Assembly: GCA_946222885.1 (NCBI GenBank)
Contig: CAMIAK010000001.1
Coordinates: 338,523 to 402,522, forward strand
Length of the DNA stretch: 64,000 nucleotides
From: an uncultured Nesterenkonia sp.
Lineage (GTDB): Bacteria > Actinomycetota > Actinomycetes > Actinomycetales > Micrococcaceae
Direction: 5' to 3'
Shown: positions 35,365-43,776 of the stretch, one piece after another
Layout of the letters: each line of letters opens with the position of its first letter
How positions within the stretch are numbered: position 1 is the first letter of the stretch
Program-made: the position numbers and the translations under genes
Notes under the pieces: generated by a model
Databases searched by the model: none
Told to the model about the DNA's origin: nothing
The model's input: only the letters and a program-made list of their open reading frames with translations

Positions 35365-35404
35365 CTCGCCCCCAGGCCCGGCCGGAGCCGGTCCTGGGGG
35401 CGAG
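35365..35404 (-). terminator. Strong hairpin terminator after the GlsB-like gene
   Basis: Perfect 12-bp stem CTCGCCCCCAGG / CCTGGGGGCGAG with an inner CCGGC/GCCGG pairing, 19 bp beyond the stop at 35424. No clear T tract, as often in actinobacteria. Confidence 0.7.
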
Positions 35405-35423
35405 CTGCTGATCGGGGCGGGAG

Positions 35424-35693
35424 TCAGGCCTCCACGCGGCGCCCGGTGAGGAGCGACCACAGGAAGGACACGATCACGCCGCCGACGATGGCGAACAGCC
35501 AGGTCATCGGATCCCAGAAGCCTTCGTTGACGTCGACTCCGAAGATTCCCGAGGCGATCCAGCCGCCCACCAGAGCGCCGAGCACACCGGTCACGAGCGT
35601 CGCCAGCATTCCGCCCGCAGGCTTCCGCGGGGCGATGGCGCGTGCGATGGCTCCGGCGATCAGACCGAGTACGAGCCAACCGATGATTCCCAT
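35424..35693 (-). CDS. GlsB/YeaQ/YmgE family stress-response membrane protein
   Basis: 89 residues with three membrane segments: GIIGWLVLGLIAGAIARAI, GGMLATLVTGVLGALVGGWIASG and WLFAIVGGVIVSFLWSLL. The GLIAGAIAR and GxxGAxxGG patterns define the transglycosylase-associated (GlsB) family, induced by acid or osmotic stress in other bacteria. No enzymatic residues. ATG at 35693 preceded by AGGAGG. Monocistronic by its own terminator. Confidence 0.88.
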   Translation of the reverse strand: MGIIGWLVLGLIAGAIARAIAPRKPAGGMLATLVTGVLGALVGGWIASGIFGVDVNEGFWDPMTWLFAIVGGVIVSFLWSLLTGRRVEA

Positions 35694-35820
35694 TATTGAG
35701 CCTCCTTCTGCTTGCTCGAACCACTTTGGTCCGCACGGCCACCCTATAGGGGATTCTGAGGCTCTGTGGAGGCTCTATGACCTGGGCCACCAGAAGTTCA
35801 TCGGACGGTAAAACTCCAGG

Positions 35821-37419
35821 TCAGACCCGTTTTGTCTGCAGATCCTGCATCCAGTGCTCGACCTCTTCAGCAGTCCTGGGCAGCGCGGAGGAGAGATTCT
35901 CAGCACCGTCCTCGGTCACCAGGATGTCATCTTCGATGCGGACACCGATCCCGCGGTACTCCTCCGGGACCGCCAGGTCCTCCTGCTTGAAGTAGAGCCC
36001 CGGCTCGATGGTGAAGACCATGCCCGGCTCCAGGACCCCGTCCAGGTAGAGCTGCCGCTTGGCCTGGGCGCAGTCGTGCACGTCCAGCCCCAGGTGGTGG
36101 CTGGTGCCGTGGGGCATCCAGCGGCGGTGGTGCTGCCCGGCGGGGTCCAGCACCTCCTCCAGGCTCACCGGCAGCAGGCCCCACTCGTCCAGGTGCGCCG
36201 CCAGCACGGTCACGGCCGCCTGATGGATCTCCCGGAACCGGATGCCCGGCCGCACGATCTCGAAGGCGGCGTCGGCGGCGGCCAGCACGGCGTCGTAGAT
36301 CCTGCGCTGGACCGGGCTGAAGGTTCCGCTCACCGGCAGGGTGCGGGTGATGTCCGCGGTGTAGAGGGAATCTGCCTCCACTCCGGCGTCGAGCAGCAGC
36401 AGGTCGCCCTCGCGGACCTCTCCGCTGTTGCGGATCCAGTGCAGCACGGTGGCGTTGTTCCCGCTGGCGGCGATCGTGTCATAGCCGAGGTCGTTGCCCT
36501 CCATCCGGGCGCGGGCGAAGAAGGCGCCCTCCACGATCCGCTCGCCGCGTGGATTCCCGACGGCGCGCGGCAGCGCCCGGACCACGTCCTCGAAGCCGGC
36601 GATGGTGGCCTCCACCGAATGCCGCAGCTGCTGCACCTCCCAGGCGTCCTTGACCAGGCGCGACTCGGAGAGGAACTCGGCGATCTCGCCGTCGAGCCCG
36701 TCCGAGGCCTCCAGGTCCACGCCGGTGTTGATGCGGGAGGTGTCCACCAGGGCGTCGACGTCGAGGTCCACCTCGCGCAGCAGCCGGATCCTGGTGCCCC
36801 CGACCTCCACCGCGCCGGCGTTCTTGGTGACCGCGACCTCCAGCTCGGAGAGGTCGGCGGTGCGCAGTCCCAGCCGCTGGCGGAACTCCTCCAGGCCGGG
36901 GCGCGGACCGATCCAGAACTCGCCGTGTCGGGCGTCGGCGTAGAACTCCTCGGAGTCCCGGCCGGCCATGGGCTTGAAGTAGAGCGTGGCCTCGTGGTTG
37001 CCGCCGTCGTCGCCGGCCGCTTCGTCCACCGGCTCCATGACGAGCACTGCGCCGGGCTCATGGTCCAGGCCCAGGCCGGTCAGGTGGGCGAAGGCCGAAT
37101 GCGGGCGGAAGCGGTAGTCGGTGTCATTGGAGCGGACCTTCAGCGGGCCTGCCGGCAGCACCAGGCGCTCGCCGGGGAAGCGTTCGGAGAGCCTCTTCCG
37201 GCGCAGGGCGGCATGTCGGGCGACCTCGTCCTCGCCGAACTCCTGGGTCTCCGCCGGGGCCCAGTGCGAGGCCATGAACTCTCTGAAGGCGCCGGAGGTG
37301 GGGCGCTGGGAGCGGTTGCTGCCGCGCTCCTCCAATTTCTGGGGCTGATCCCGCTCGGAGGCGGGGTCGATGCCTGCGGCCCGGGCGTCTCCGGCGGTGT
37401 TCTGGTTCTGCGTGGTCAT
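35821..37419 (-). CDS. pepP: Xaa-Pro aminopeptidase (aminopeptidase P, M24B)
   Basis: Metallopeptidase of 532 residues releasing N-terminal residues before proline. The N-terminal domain has YRFRPHSAFAHLTGL; the catalytic pita-bread domain has LLLDAGVEADSLYTADITRTLPV (two Asp ligands), MPHGTSHHLGLDVHD, TIEPGLYF and GIGVRIEDDILVTEDG, supplying Asp, Asp, His, Glu, Glu. The N-terminal 45 residues are polar and unconserved. The ATG at 37419 (MTTQNQN) is preferred; the open frame runs further upstream but overlaps the divergent PHP gene. Confidence 0.92.
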   Translation of the reverse strand: MTTQNQNTAGDARAAGIDPASERDQPQKLEERGSNRSQRPTSGAFREFMASHWAPAETQEFGEDEVARHAALRRKRLSERFPGERLVLPAGPLKVRSNDTDYRFRPHSAFAHLTGLGLDHEPGAVLVMEPVDEAAGDDGGNHEATLYFKPMAGRDSEEFYADARHGEFWIGPRPGLEEFRQRLGLRTADLSELEVAVTKNAGAVEVGGTRIRLLREVDLDVDALVDTSRINTGVDLEASDGLDGEIAEFLSESRLVKDAWEVQQLRHSVEATIAGFEDVVRALPRAVGNPRGERIVEGAFFARARMEGNDLGYDTIAASGNNATVLHWIRNSGEVREGDLLLLDAGVEADSLYTADITRTLPVSGTFSPVQRRIYDAVLAAADAAFEIVRPGIRFREIHQAAVTVLAAHLDEWGLLPVSLEEVLDPAGQHHRRWMPHGTSHHLGLDVHDCAQAKRQLYLDGVLEPGMVFTIEPGLYFKQEDLAVPEEYRGIGVRIEDDILVTEDGAENLSSALPRTAEEVEHWMQDLQTKRV

Positions 37420-37463
37420 GAGCCCAGTTTTGCATGTCACGCGGACATGTCGGGCCCCGGCGC

Positions 37464-37469
37464 TACGCT
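37464..37469 (+). promoter_or_regulatory. Leaderless-type -10 box of the PHP gene
   Basis: TACGCT ends 7 nt before the ATG at 37477. Confidence 0.5.
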
Positions 37470-37476
37470 GAGGGAC

Positions 37477-38337
37477 ATGACCTTCGACCTCCACACCCAC
37501 TCCAATGTCTCCGACGGCACGCAGCCCCCTGCGGAGGTGGTCGCGGCCGCCGCGCGGGCCGGGCTGCAGGGTCTGGCCCTGACCGACCATGACACCACGG
37601 CCGGCTGGCCGGAGGCGGTGCGCGCCGCCGCTGAGCACCAGATCCTGCTGATCCCGGGCATGGAGATCACCACGCTCACCGAGGACCGGATCAGCGTGCA
37701 CCTGCTCAGCTATCTGCACGACCCTGCCCACCCGGGGCTCGCCGCCGCCATCCGGGGCGCACGGGAGGGGCGCGAGGCCCGGGCCCGGCGGATGGTGGAA
37801 CGGCTGGCCGAGGACTTCCCGATCACCTGGGAGAGCGTCCAGGCCCAGGTCAGCGAGGGCGCCACCGTGGGGCGCCCGCATCTGGCCGACGCCCTGGTGG
37901 CCGCCGGGGTCGTCGCCGACCGGCAGGAGGCCTTCGACCGCATGCTCCACCGGGGGTCCCCCTACTACGTGAGCCAGGAGAACATCCATCCCGCTGAGGC
38001 CATCCGCCTGGTGCGTGAGGCCGGGGGAGTCCCGGTCATCGCCCACGCCATGGCGGGCTCCCGCGGGCGGACGGTCAGCGCGGACCAGCTGGAGGAGATG
38101 GTGGAGGCCGGGCTGGCCGGCGTCGAGGTCTGGCACCGGGACAACCCGGAGGAGGGGCGGCAGCTGCTGCTGGAGCTCGCCCGCCGCCATGACCTGCTCA
38201 CCACCGGCTCCTCCGACTACCACGGGGCCGGCAAGCCCAATCTGCTGGGGGAGAACACCACAGACCTGCGGACCGTGGAACGGCTCCTGGAGCAGGCCAC
38301 CGGCTCCACGCCCGCCGGAGAGCTGCGGCTACACTGA
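37477..38337 (+). CDS. PHP domain phosphoesterase
   Basis: 286-residue metal-dependent phosphoesterase with DLHTHSNVSDGTQPP at the N-terminus, LTDHDTTAGW, PGMEITT, GRPHLADALVAAG, VPVIAHAM and GSDYHGAG at the C-terminus, the full set of His/Asp metal ligands. Relatives include nucleoside 3',5'-bisphosphate (pAp-type) or 5'-3' oligoribonucleotide phosphatases such as RNase AM; substrate not proven here. The start at 37477 fits the motif position; the longer open frame antisense to pepP is not real. tetR follows after 5 bp. Confidence 0.88.
   Translation: MTFDLHTHSNVSDGTQPPAEVVAAAARAGLQGLALTDHDTTAGWPEAVRAAAEHQILLIPGMEITTLTEDRISVHLLSYLHDPAHPGLAAAIRGAREGREARARRMVERLAEDFPITWESVQAQVSEGATVGRPHLADALVAAGVVADRQEAFDRMLHRGSPYYVSQENIHPAEAIRLVREAGGVPVIAHAMAGSRGRTVSADQLEEMVEAGLAGVEVWHRDNPEEGRQLLLELARRHDLLTTGSSDYHGAGKPNLLGENTTDLRTVERLLEQATGSTPAGELRLH
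38330..38335 (+). promoter_or_regulatory. Leaderless-type -10 box of tetR
   Basis: TACACT in the last codons of the PHP gene, 7 nt before the ATG at 38343. Confidence 0.45.
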
Positions 38338-38342
38338 CGCCT

Positions 38343-39002
38343 ATGCCAGAAGAGACTGTCATGCCACCGGGGGCCGGCGCCGTGACCCAGCGGGCCAAGC
38401 GCCTGCCCCGGGAGCAGCGCCGCCGGCAGCTGCTGGACTGCGCCCTGCAGGTCTTCGTGGCCCAGGGGTACCACAACGCCTCGATGGACGACATCGCCGA
38501 GGTGGCGCAGGTCTCCAAGCCGGTGCTCTACCAGCACTTCCCGGGCAAGCACGAGCTCTTCCTGGACCTGCTCGACACCCACCTGGGGCAGCTGGAGGAC
38601 ATGCTGACCGAGGCGCTGGCCTCCACGGAGGACAACAAGGAGCGCGTCTCGGCCACGATGACCGCCTTCTTCGAGTTCATCGACCGGGAGGATGAGGCCT
38701 ACCGCCTCCTCTTCACCTCCGGGATGGACAACGACGACGCCGTGACCCTGCGCATGGAACGCTTCCATGACGCGGTGGCCGGGGCGATCGCCGAGGTCAT
38801 CGCCGATGACACCGGGCAGCCCATGGCGGCGGCCACCCTGCTGGGCCACGGGCTCATCGGCATGGTGCTCTCCGCCGCCCGCCACTGGAGCCGGCTCTCC
38901 GAACGGCCGGACCTCGAGGTCGCCTCACAGCTGACGTCCCGTTTGGCTTGGCGCGGAATTTCAGGCTTCCCGAAGGAGCCTGACGGCCCGGAGGCGGGAT
39001 GA
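38343..39002 (+). CDS. TetR family transcriptional regulator
   Basis: 219 residues. HTH domain RRQLLDCALQVFVAQGYHNASMDDIAEVAQVSKPVLYQHFPGKHELFLDLL (about residues 27-77), followed by an all-helical ligand/dimer domain. The position just before the DUF3107 and DEAD-helicase genes matches M. tuberculosis Rv3208-Rv3208A-Rv3211, suggesting a conserved regulatory unit. A perfect palindrome one base after its stop is the likely operator, controlling the downstream genes. Ligand unknown. Confidence 0.92.
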   Translation: MPEETVMPPGAGAVTQRAKRLPREQRRRQLLDCALQVFVAQGYHNASMDDIAEVAQVSKPVLYQHFPGKHELFLDLLDTHLGQLEDMLTEALASTEDNKERVSATMTAFFEFIDREDEAYRLLFTSGMDNDDAVTLRMERFHDAVAGAIAEVIADDTGQPMAAATLLGHGLIGMVLSAARHWSRLSERPDLEVASQLTSRLAWRGISGFPKEPDGPEAG

Positions 39003-39017
39003 ACCGATAGTATCGGT
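39003..39017. promoter_or_regulatory. Perfect palindrome ACCGATA-G-TATCGGT, likely TetR operator
   Basis: Starts right after the tetR stop, about 80 bp before the DUF3107 gene. 7-bp arms fit a TetR-type site; it may overlap the DUF3107/helicase promoter. Confidence 0.55.
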
Positions 39018-39098
39018 CAGGATAGACCTGTCGTGAGCCCGCCGACGGCGGTGCCGGCAGAGTCTGCCGAACCGGCACAGTTCTCTTGAAGGAGTGGC

Positions 39099-39335
39099 AT
39101 GGAAGTACGTATCGGAGTGCAGCACGTCTCCCGCGAGATCGTCGTCGAGACCGACGCGAAGCCCGAGGACGTCGAGAAGATCGTCGCCGAGGCCCTGGAG
39201 AGCGGCAAGGCCCTGCTCACCCTCGAGGACCGCCGCGAGAAGAAGATCGTGGTGCCGGTGGCCTCCATCGGATATGTGGAGATCGGCTCCGACACCAAAC
39301 AGACCGTGGGCTTCGCCGCCGCGGTCACCGGATGA
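39099..39335 (+). CDS. DUF3107 family protein
   Basis: 78-residue actinobacterial protein (MEVRIGVQHVSREIVVETD...VPVASIGYVEIGSDT...VGFAAAV), homologue of M. tuberculosis TB9.4 (Rv3208A). Function unknown; predicted small beta-rich cytoplasmic protein. The ATG at 39099 has GAAGGAG eight bases upstream. Its stop overlaps the DEAD-helicase start (ATGA), so the two are co-translated. Confidence 0.9.
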   Translation: MEVRIGVQHVSREIVVETDAKPEDVEKIVAEALESGKALLTLEDRREKKIVVPVASIGYVEIGSDTKQTVGFAAAVTG

Positions 39336-40930
39336 AAGACCTTATGACTGAATCTGCAGAGAAGACCGAAGACACCGTCCAGCCCGCGGCTGAGGTGACC
39401 TTCGCGGACTTCAACGTCCGCCCCGAGATCGTCGACGCGCTCGCCGCCAAGGGGATCACCACCCCGTTCCCCATCCAGGCAGAGACCCTGCCTATCGCAC
39501 TGGGCGGCTACGACATCATCGGCCAGGCCAAGACGGGCACCGGCAAGACGCTGGGCTTCGGCATCCCCGCCATCCAGCGGGTCACCACCCCCGACGACGC
39601 CGGCTACGAGGACCTCCCCGTGCCCGGTGCCCCGCAGGCGCTCATCGTGGCCCCCACCCGGGAGCTCGCCGTGCAGGTGGCCGAGGACCTCAAGGTCGCC
39701 GGCTCCAAGCGCGGCATCCGCATCGCGACCATCTACGGCGGCCGCGCCTATGAGCCGCAGATCGAGGAGCTCGAGCGCGGCGTGGAGATCGTGGTCGGCA
39801 CTCCCGGCCGCCTGATCGACCTGCACCGCCAGCGCTACCTGAAGCTGAAGAACGTCAACATCGTGGTCCTGGACGAGGCCGATGAGATGCTCGATCTCGG
39901 CTTCCTGCCCGATGTGGAGAAGCTGCTCTCGGCCGTGCCGGAGATCGGCCGCCAGACCATGCTGTTCTCCGCGACCATGCCCGGCCCCGTGGTTGCGATG
40001 GCCCGGCGCTACATGACCAAGCCGACCCACATCCACGCTGCGGACCCGGAGGACGAGGGCCGCACCAAGAAGGACATCCGGCAGGTCATCTACCGCGCCC
40101 ACCACCTGGACAAGGATGAGGTCATCGCCCGCATCCTCCAGGCCGAGGGCCGCGGCCGGACCATCGTGTTCACCAAGACCAAGCGCCAGGCGGACAAGCT
40201 CTCCGCCGAGCTGCAGTCCCGCGGGTTCGCCGCCGGCGCCATCCACGGCGACCTCGGCCAGGGCGCCCGTGAGCAGGCGCTGCGGGCCTTCCGCAATGAG
40301 AAGATCGACGTGCTGGTGGCCACCGACGTCGCCGCCCGCGGCATCGACGTCACCGACGTCACCCACGTCATCAACCTGACCTGCCCGGATGATGAGAACA
40401 CCTACCTGCACCGCGTGGGCCGCACCGGCCGCGCCGGGCAGAAGGGCACCGCGGTCACCTTTGTGGACTGGGAGGACCTCCACAAGTGGAAGCTGATCGA
40501 CAAGGCCCTGGGCCTCGGCGTTCCGGAGCCGGTGGAGACCTACTCCTCCTCGCCCCACCTGTTCGAGGACCTCAACATCCCTCAGGGCACCAAGGGCCGG
40601 CTGCCGCGCCATAAGCGCTCCAAGGCCGGCCTGGAGGCCGAGGAGCTCGAGGACCTGGGCGGGCCCGGGGACAAGAAGAACGACGGCGGCCGAGGCGGCC
40701 GCGGCCAGGGCGGACGGTCCGGCAGCCGTTCGGGCGGAGGCCGTCCAGAGAGCGGCCGCTCCTCCGGCGGGCGCAGCAGGAACCGCAGCCGCACCCGCTC
40801 CGGCGAGGGGTCGCAGTCCGCGCCTGCTTCCGGCTCCGAGGGCTCGGGTCAGGGCGGCCAGCGGAACCGCCGGCGTCGTCGCCGTCGTACCGGCGGAGGC
40901 GGCTCGGAGAGCTCCTCCGGCGACAGCTGA
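39332..40930 (+). CDS. DEAD-box RNA helicase (RhlE/CsdA type) with RG-rich tail
   Basis: ATP-dependent RNA helicase of 532 residues. All core motifs are present: Q motif (FPIQAETLP), AKTGTGKT, PTRELA, GTPGRLIDL, VLDEADEML, FSAT, IVFTKTK, ATDVAARGID and HRVGRTGRAG. From about residue 430 the tail is Arg/Gly/Ser-rich (GGRGGRGQGGRSG, RNRRRRRRR), an RNA-binding extension often linked to cold-shock or ribosome helicases. The ATG at 39332 overlaps the DUF3107 stop; an alternative is the ATG at 39344. Confidence 0.93.
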   Translation: MKDLMTESAEKTEDTVQPAAEVTFADFNVRPEIVDALAAKGITTPFPIQAETLPIALGGYDIIGQAKTGTGKTLGFGIPAIQRVTTPDDAGYEDLPVPGAPQALIVAPTRELAVQVAEDLKVAGSKRGIRIATIYGGRAYEPQIEELERGVEIVVGTPGRLIDLHRQRYLKLKNVNIVVLDEADEMLDLGFLPDVEKLLSAVPEIGRQTMLFSATMPGPVVAMARRYMTKPTHIHAADPEDEGRTKKDIRQVIYRAHHLDKDEVIARILQAEGRGRTIVFTKTKRQADKLSAELQSRGFAAGAIHGDLGQGAREQALRAFRNEKIDVLVATDVAARGIDVTDVTHVINLTCPDDENTYLHRVGRTGRAGQKGTAVTFVDWEDLHKWKLIDKALGLGVPEPVETYSSSPHLFEDLNIPQGTKGRLPRHKRSKAGLEAEELEDLGGPGDKKNDGGRGGRGQGGRSGSRSGGGRPESGRSSGGRSRNRSRTRSGEGSQSAPASGSEGSGQGGQRNRRRRRRRTGGGGSESSSGDS

Positions 40931-40944
40931 CCCGCGATCTGACG

Positions 40945-41811
40945 GTGGGGGACGCTCTCTTCGACCCCGCGGGGCCGAACCTGGTCCTGGAGGGGGACAA
41001 CCTCCGGCTGCTGCCCGCGCTTCCGGATGAGACCTTCGCGATGATCTATCTGGACCCGCCCTTCAACACGGGGCGGGCCCAGCGTCGCGTGGAGACCACC
41101 GGCGCGCGCCGCCAGGACGGAACGGGCAGCCGCGTCGGCTTCGGCGGGCGCAGCTACCAGACGGTCCGGACCATGCTGGCCGAGTACGACGACTCCTTCA
41201 CCGACTACTGGGAGTTCCTGGAGCCCCGCCTCCTGGAGGCCTGGCGGCTGCTGAAGGACACCGGCACGCTCTATCTCCATCTGGACTACCGGGAGGTGCA
41301 CTACGCCAAGGTGATGCTGGACGTGCTCTTCGGCCGCGAGTGCTTCCTCAACGAGATCATCTGGGCCTACGACTACGGCGGGCGCACCAAGAAGCGCTGG
41401 CCGACCAAGCACGACACCATCCTGGTCTATGTGAAGGACCCGGAGAGGTATCACTTCGACTCCGAGGCAGTGGACCGCGAGCCCTATATGGCCCCCGGCC
41501 TGGTCACCCCGGAGAAGGCCGCCCGGGGCAAGCTGCCCACCGACGTCTGGTGGCACACGATCGTCTCTCCCACAGGTAAGGAGAAGACGGGCTACCCCAC
41601 GCAGAAGCCGCTGGGGCTGGTCCGCCGGATGGTCCAGGCCTCCTCCCGGGAGGGGGACTGGGTGCTCGACTTCTTCGCCGGCTCCGGCACCCTGGGTGCT
41701 GCGGCGCTGGCCTCCGGGCGGAGGTTCGTCTGTGTGGACTCCTCCCCGCATGCCCTGGACGTGATGGAGGCCCGGTTCGGCGAGCAGGCCGAGGCCCGCC
41801 GGGCAGGCTGA
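40945..41811 (+). CDS. Orphan site-specific DNA methyltransferase (beta class, N4/N6)
   Basis: 288-residue amino-methyltransferase. The catalytic DPPFNT motif (IV) is at residues 37-42 and the SAM-binding DFFAGSGTLG (motif I) at 242-251; this order is that of the beta class (M.MboII/CcrM-like). TQKPLGLVRRM precedes motif I. The middle (about 95-210) is the likely target-recognition region. No restriction endonuclease or specificity subunit is adjacent, so it may be a solitary epigenetic enzyme. GTG start; upstream region is only 14 bp from the helicase stop, implying co-transcription. Confidence 0.88.
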   Translation: MGDALFDPAGPNLVLEGDNLRLLPALPDETFAMIYLDPPFNTGRAQRRVETTGARRQDGTGSRVGFGGRSYQTVRTMLAEYDDSFTDYWEFLEPRLLEAWRLLKDTGTLYLHLDYREVHYAKVMLDVLFGRECFLNEIIWAYDYGGRTKKRWPTKHDTILVYVKDPERYHFDSEAVDREPYMAPGLVTPEKAARGKLPTDVWWHTIVSPTGKEKTGYPTQKPLGLVRRMVQASSREGDWVLDFFAGSGTLGAAALASGRRFVCVDSSPHALDVMEARFGEQAEARRAG

Positions 41812-41858
41812 ACAGGCCCCCCTGTGGATGACTCCCGACGCCGGCTTCAGGTCTCTTC

Positions 41859-41864
41859 TAGAGT
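41859..41864 (+). promoter_or_regulatory. Leaderless-type -10 box of the prepilin peptidase gene
   Basis: TAGAGT ends 6 nt before the GTG at 41871. Confidence 0.55.
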
Positions 41865-41870
41865 AGGGGC

Positions 41871-42386
41871 GTGATCCCACTTCTCGGAGAGCTGCTCGGC
41901 GCAGGCGGTGCTGCGGAGCTCTCCGCAGCCCTGCTGCTCCTGGCCGGCGGCGCCGTCTTCCTGCTCTGCTCGGTGCGTCTGGCGCTGACCGACCTGCGGG
42001 AGCACCGGCTGCCCAACCGGATCGTCTATCCCTGGGCAGGCGCCAGCCTGCTCATCCTCCTGCTGACAGGCCTGCTGCTGGGCGAGGGCGGCGCCGTGCT
42101 GCGCGCGCTGGCCGCCGGGCTGCTCTGGGGGTCGGTCTTTCTCGGCATCCGGCTGCTCCACCCGCCCTCTTTGGGGATGGGAGATGTGAAGCTGGTGTTC
42201 GTGCTGGGGCTCTACACCGGCTTCCTGGGCTGGGAGGTCCTCGGCGCCGCCGTCGTGCTCTCCTTCGTGGCCGGCGGACTGGTCTCCCTGGGCCTGCTGC
42301 TCACCCGCCGGGCCAGCCGCAGCACACGGGTCCCCTTCGGGCCGTTCCTGCTGCTGGGCACCGGGCTGGCGCTGCTGCTGAGCTGA
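41871..42386 (+). CDS. A24 family prepilin peptidase
   Basis: 171-residue membrane aspartic protease of the short (no methylase domain) type. The two catalytic Asp are in LTDLREHRLPNRIVYP and GMGDVKLVFVLG. About five to six membrane helices span the rest. Such enzymes process type IV pilin or Flp/Tad signal peptides, but no pilus genes are in the window, so its substrate genes must be elsewhere. GTG start behind a leaderless -10 box. Confidence 0.85.
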   Translation: MIPLLGELLGAGGAAELSAALLLLAGGAVFLLCSVRLALTDLREHRLPNRIVYPWAGASLLILLLTGLLLGEGGAVLRALAAGLLWGSVFLGIRLLHPPSLGMGDVKLVFVLGLYTGFLGWEVLGAAVVLSFVAGGLVSLGLLLTRRASRSTRVPFGPFLLLGTGLALLLS

Positions 42387-42452
42387 CCATCCGGGCCGAG
42401 CCGCTGAGCTGACCTGTTGAGATGGCCGCCAGCGCGGACCTGCCGGATCGGT

Positions 42453-42458
42453 TAGCGT
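42453..42458 (+). promoter_or_regulatory. Leaderless-type -10 box of the NUDIX gene
   Basis: TAGCGT ends 6 nt before the GTG at 42465. Confidence 0.5.
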
Positions 42459-42464
42459 GGACGC

Positions 42465-42965
42465 GTGGCCACACCAGACTTCATCACCGAGCTCCGTCAG
42501 CACGTCGGCACCCGGGAGCTGTGGCTCCCCGCGGTCCGCGGCGTCGTCGTCCGCCGCACGCCCGATCCGGAGGTCCTGCTGGTGCGTCGCAGCGACAACG
42601 GGAAGTGGACGGTGACCTCCGGGATCCTGGATCCGGGGGAGGACCCGGCCGTGGGCGCGGTGCGCGAGATCCAGGAGGAGACCTCGGTGGTCGCCCGCCC
42701 GGTCCGGGTGGCAGGAGTCTTCGCCACCCATCTGGTCGAATACGACAACGGGGACCGGTGCCGCTACCTGGACACCGTCCTGGAGATGGAACACGTCTCC
42801 GGTGAGCCGCGCGTCAATGATGAGGAGTCCGTCGACGCCGGCTGGTTCTCCGCCGCGGCCCTGCCGGAGCCGATGAACGAGGATCAGAAGATGGTCATCG
42901 GCTGGGCTCTGGACAGCGGCGCCCCCGCGCAGTTCGTCACCGCTTCTTCAGCGGACGCACGGTGA
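42465..42965 (+). CDS. NUDIX hydrolase
   Basis: 166 residues. The NUDIX box is GILDPGEDPAVGAVREIQEET followed by SVV, with all catalytic Glu/Arg present; the box glycine after EET is replaced by Ser. LWLPAVRGVVVRR and RRSDNGKWTVTSG are typical upstream strands. It hydrolyses a nucleoside diphosphate derivative; the substrate cannot be predicted. The last 29 bp overlap the 3' end of the convergent thioesterase gene. Confidence 0.88.
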   Translation: MATPDFITELRQHVGTRELWLPAVRGVVVRRTPDPEVLLVRRSDNGKWTVTSGILDPGEDPAVGAVREIQEETSVVARPVRVAGVFATHLVEYDNGDRCRYLDTVLEMEHVSGEPRVNDEESVDAGWFSAAALPEPMNEDQKMVIGWALDSGAPAQFVTASSADAR

Positions 42966-43731
42966 GGCTCTGGGTCATCGCCCCCACCGGGCCCTGAGCG
43001 TCGTGCAGCACCGTGTGGGTCAGCCCCAGCCCCGTCTCTCCGATGCTGGCGGTGGTGTCCATGCCCACCCAGGGCCCCTCAGGGATGCGGAAGAAGCTCA
43101 CGGTCAGGTCCAGGTTGGGGAAGGCCACCTGCGTGGGATCGGCCCGGACCGCGACCCCGTTCGCGGTGTCCAGCAGGGCGCAGAACTGAGCGAGACCGCT
43201 GGTCTCCTCGCCCTCGACGAGCTCATGCTCGGAGCGGATCCACACCTGGCCGCGTCCCTCACCGAGCTCCCGACGCCGGCCCTGCAGTGACGCGATGAAG
43301 CCGCCGGGCCACAGCTCACTGGCATCCCAGGGTTTCATGGACTCCGGGGGATCCAGCGGCATGAAGCTGCTGCCGGCGATCTCCTCCGTGCTGAACTCCG
43401 CCAGGAACCAGGCGCGCATGCGCACCGCGGCCCGGCCGCCCTGGGAGAGCACGACTTCGACCAGCTCCACGGTGCGCCCCTCGCGCAGCGGACGGACCTC
43501 GCAGCTGACCTCTCCGATGGGAAGGGTGCCCAGGATGTCGAAGGACATCCGCACCGGGCGCAGCGTGGGGCCCTGCTGCGCTCCCTGCCGCTGCCTCCCC
43601 CAGCACTGGAGGACATGCACCATGAGCCCGAACACCGGGGCCACATGCTGCTCCTGGGGGTTCCACGCGCCTCCGGTCTGCTCGGTGGCGAGGTAGTGTC
43701 CGGCGTCGGGAAGGGGTGTGAAGTAGCTCAT
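42937..43731 (-). CDS. Acyl-CoA thioesterase-like hotdog protein
   Basis: 264 residues of the TesB-like thioesterase family (double hotdog). Seen: PVRMSFDILGTLPIGEVSCEVRPLREGRTVELVEVVLSQGGRAAVRMRAWFL in the first hotdog and QVAFPNLDLTVSFFRIPEGPWVGMDTTASIGETGLGLTHTVLHDAQGPVG in the second. The second half has the conserved D-x-x and Q/T positions expected in this family. Likely hydrolyses an acyl-CoA; substrate unknown. Overlaps the NUDIX gene by 29 bp tail to tail. Confidence 0.82.
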   Translation of the reverse strand: MSYFTPLPDAGHYLATEQTGGAWNPQEQHVAPVFGLMVHVLQCWGRQRQGAQQGPTLRPVRMSFDILGTLPIGEVSCEVRPLREGRTVELVEVVLSQGGRAAVRMRAWFLAEFSTEEIAGSSFMPLDPPESMKPWDASELWPGGFIASLQGRRRELGEGRGQVWIRSEHELVEGEETSGLAQFCALLDTANGVAVRADPTQVAFPNLDLTVSFFRIPEGPWVGMDTTASIGETGLGLTHTVLHDAQGPVGAMTQSLTVRPLKKR

Positions 43732-43776
43732 GGAGCAATACCGTACCGCGTCGGTGCGGTGTGAGGTCAGTGCAGC

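Noticed and set aside
35854..37476. An 827-residue open frame fusing an antisense pepP segment to the PHP domain
   Set aside because: The first 541 codons are antisense to pepP; the PHP family N-terminus (DLHTHS) begins right after the ATG at 37477.
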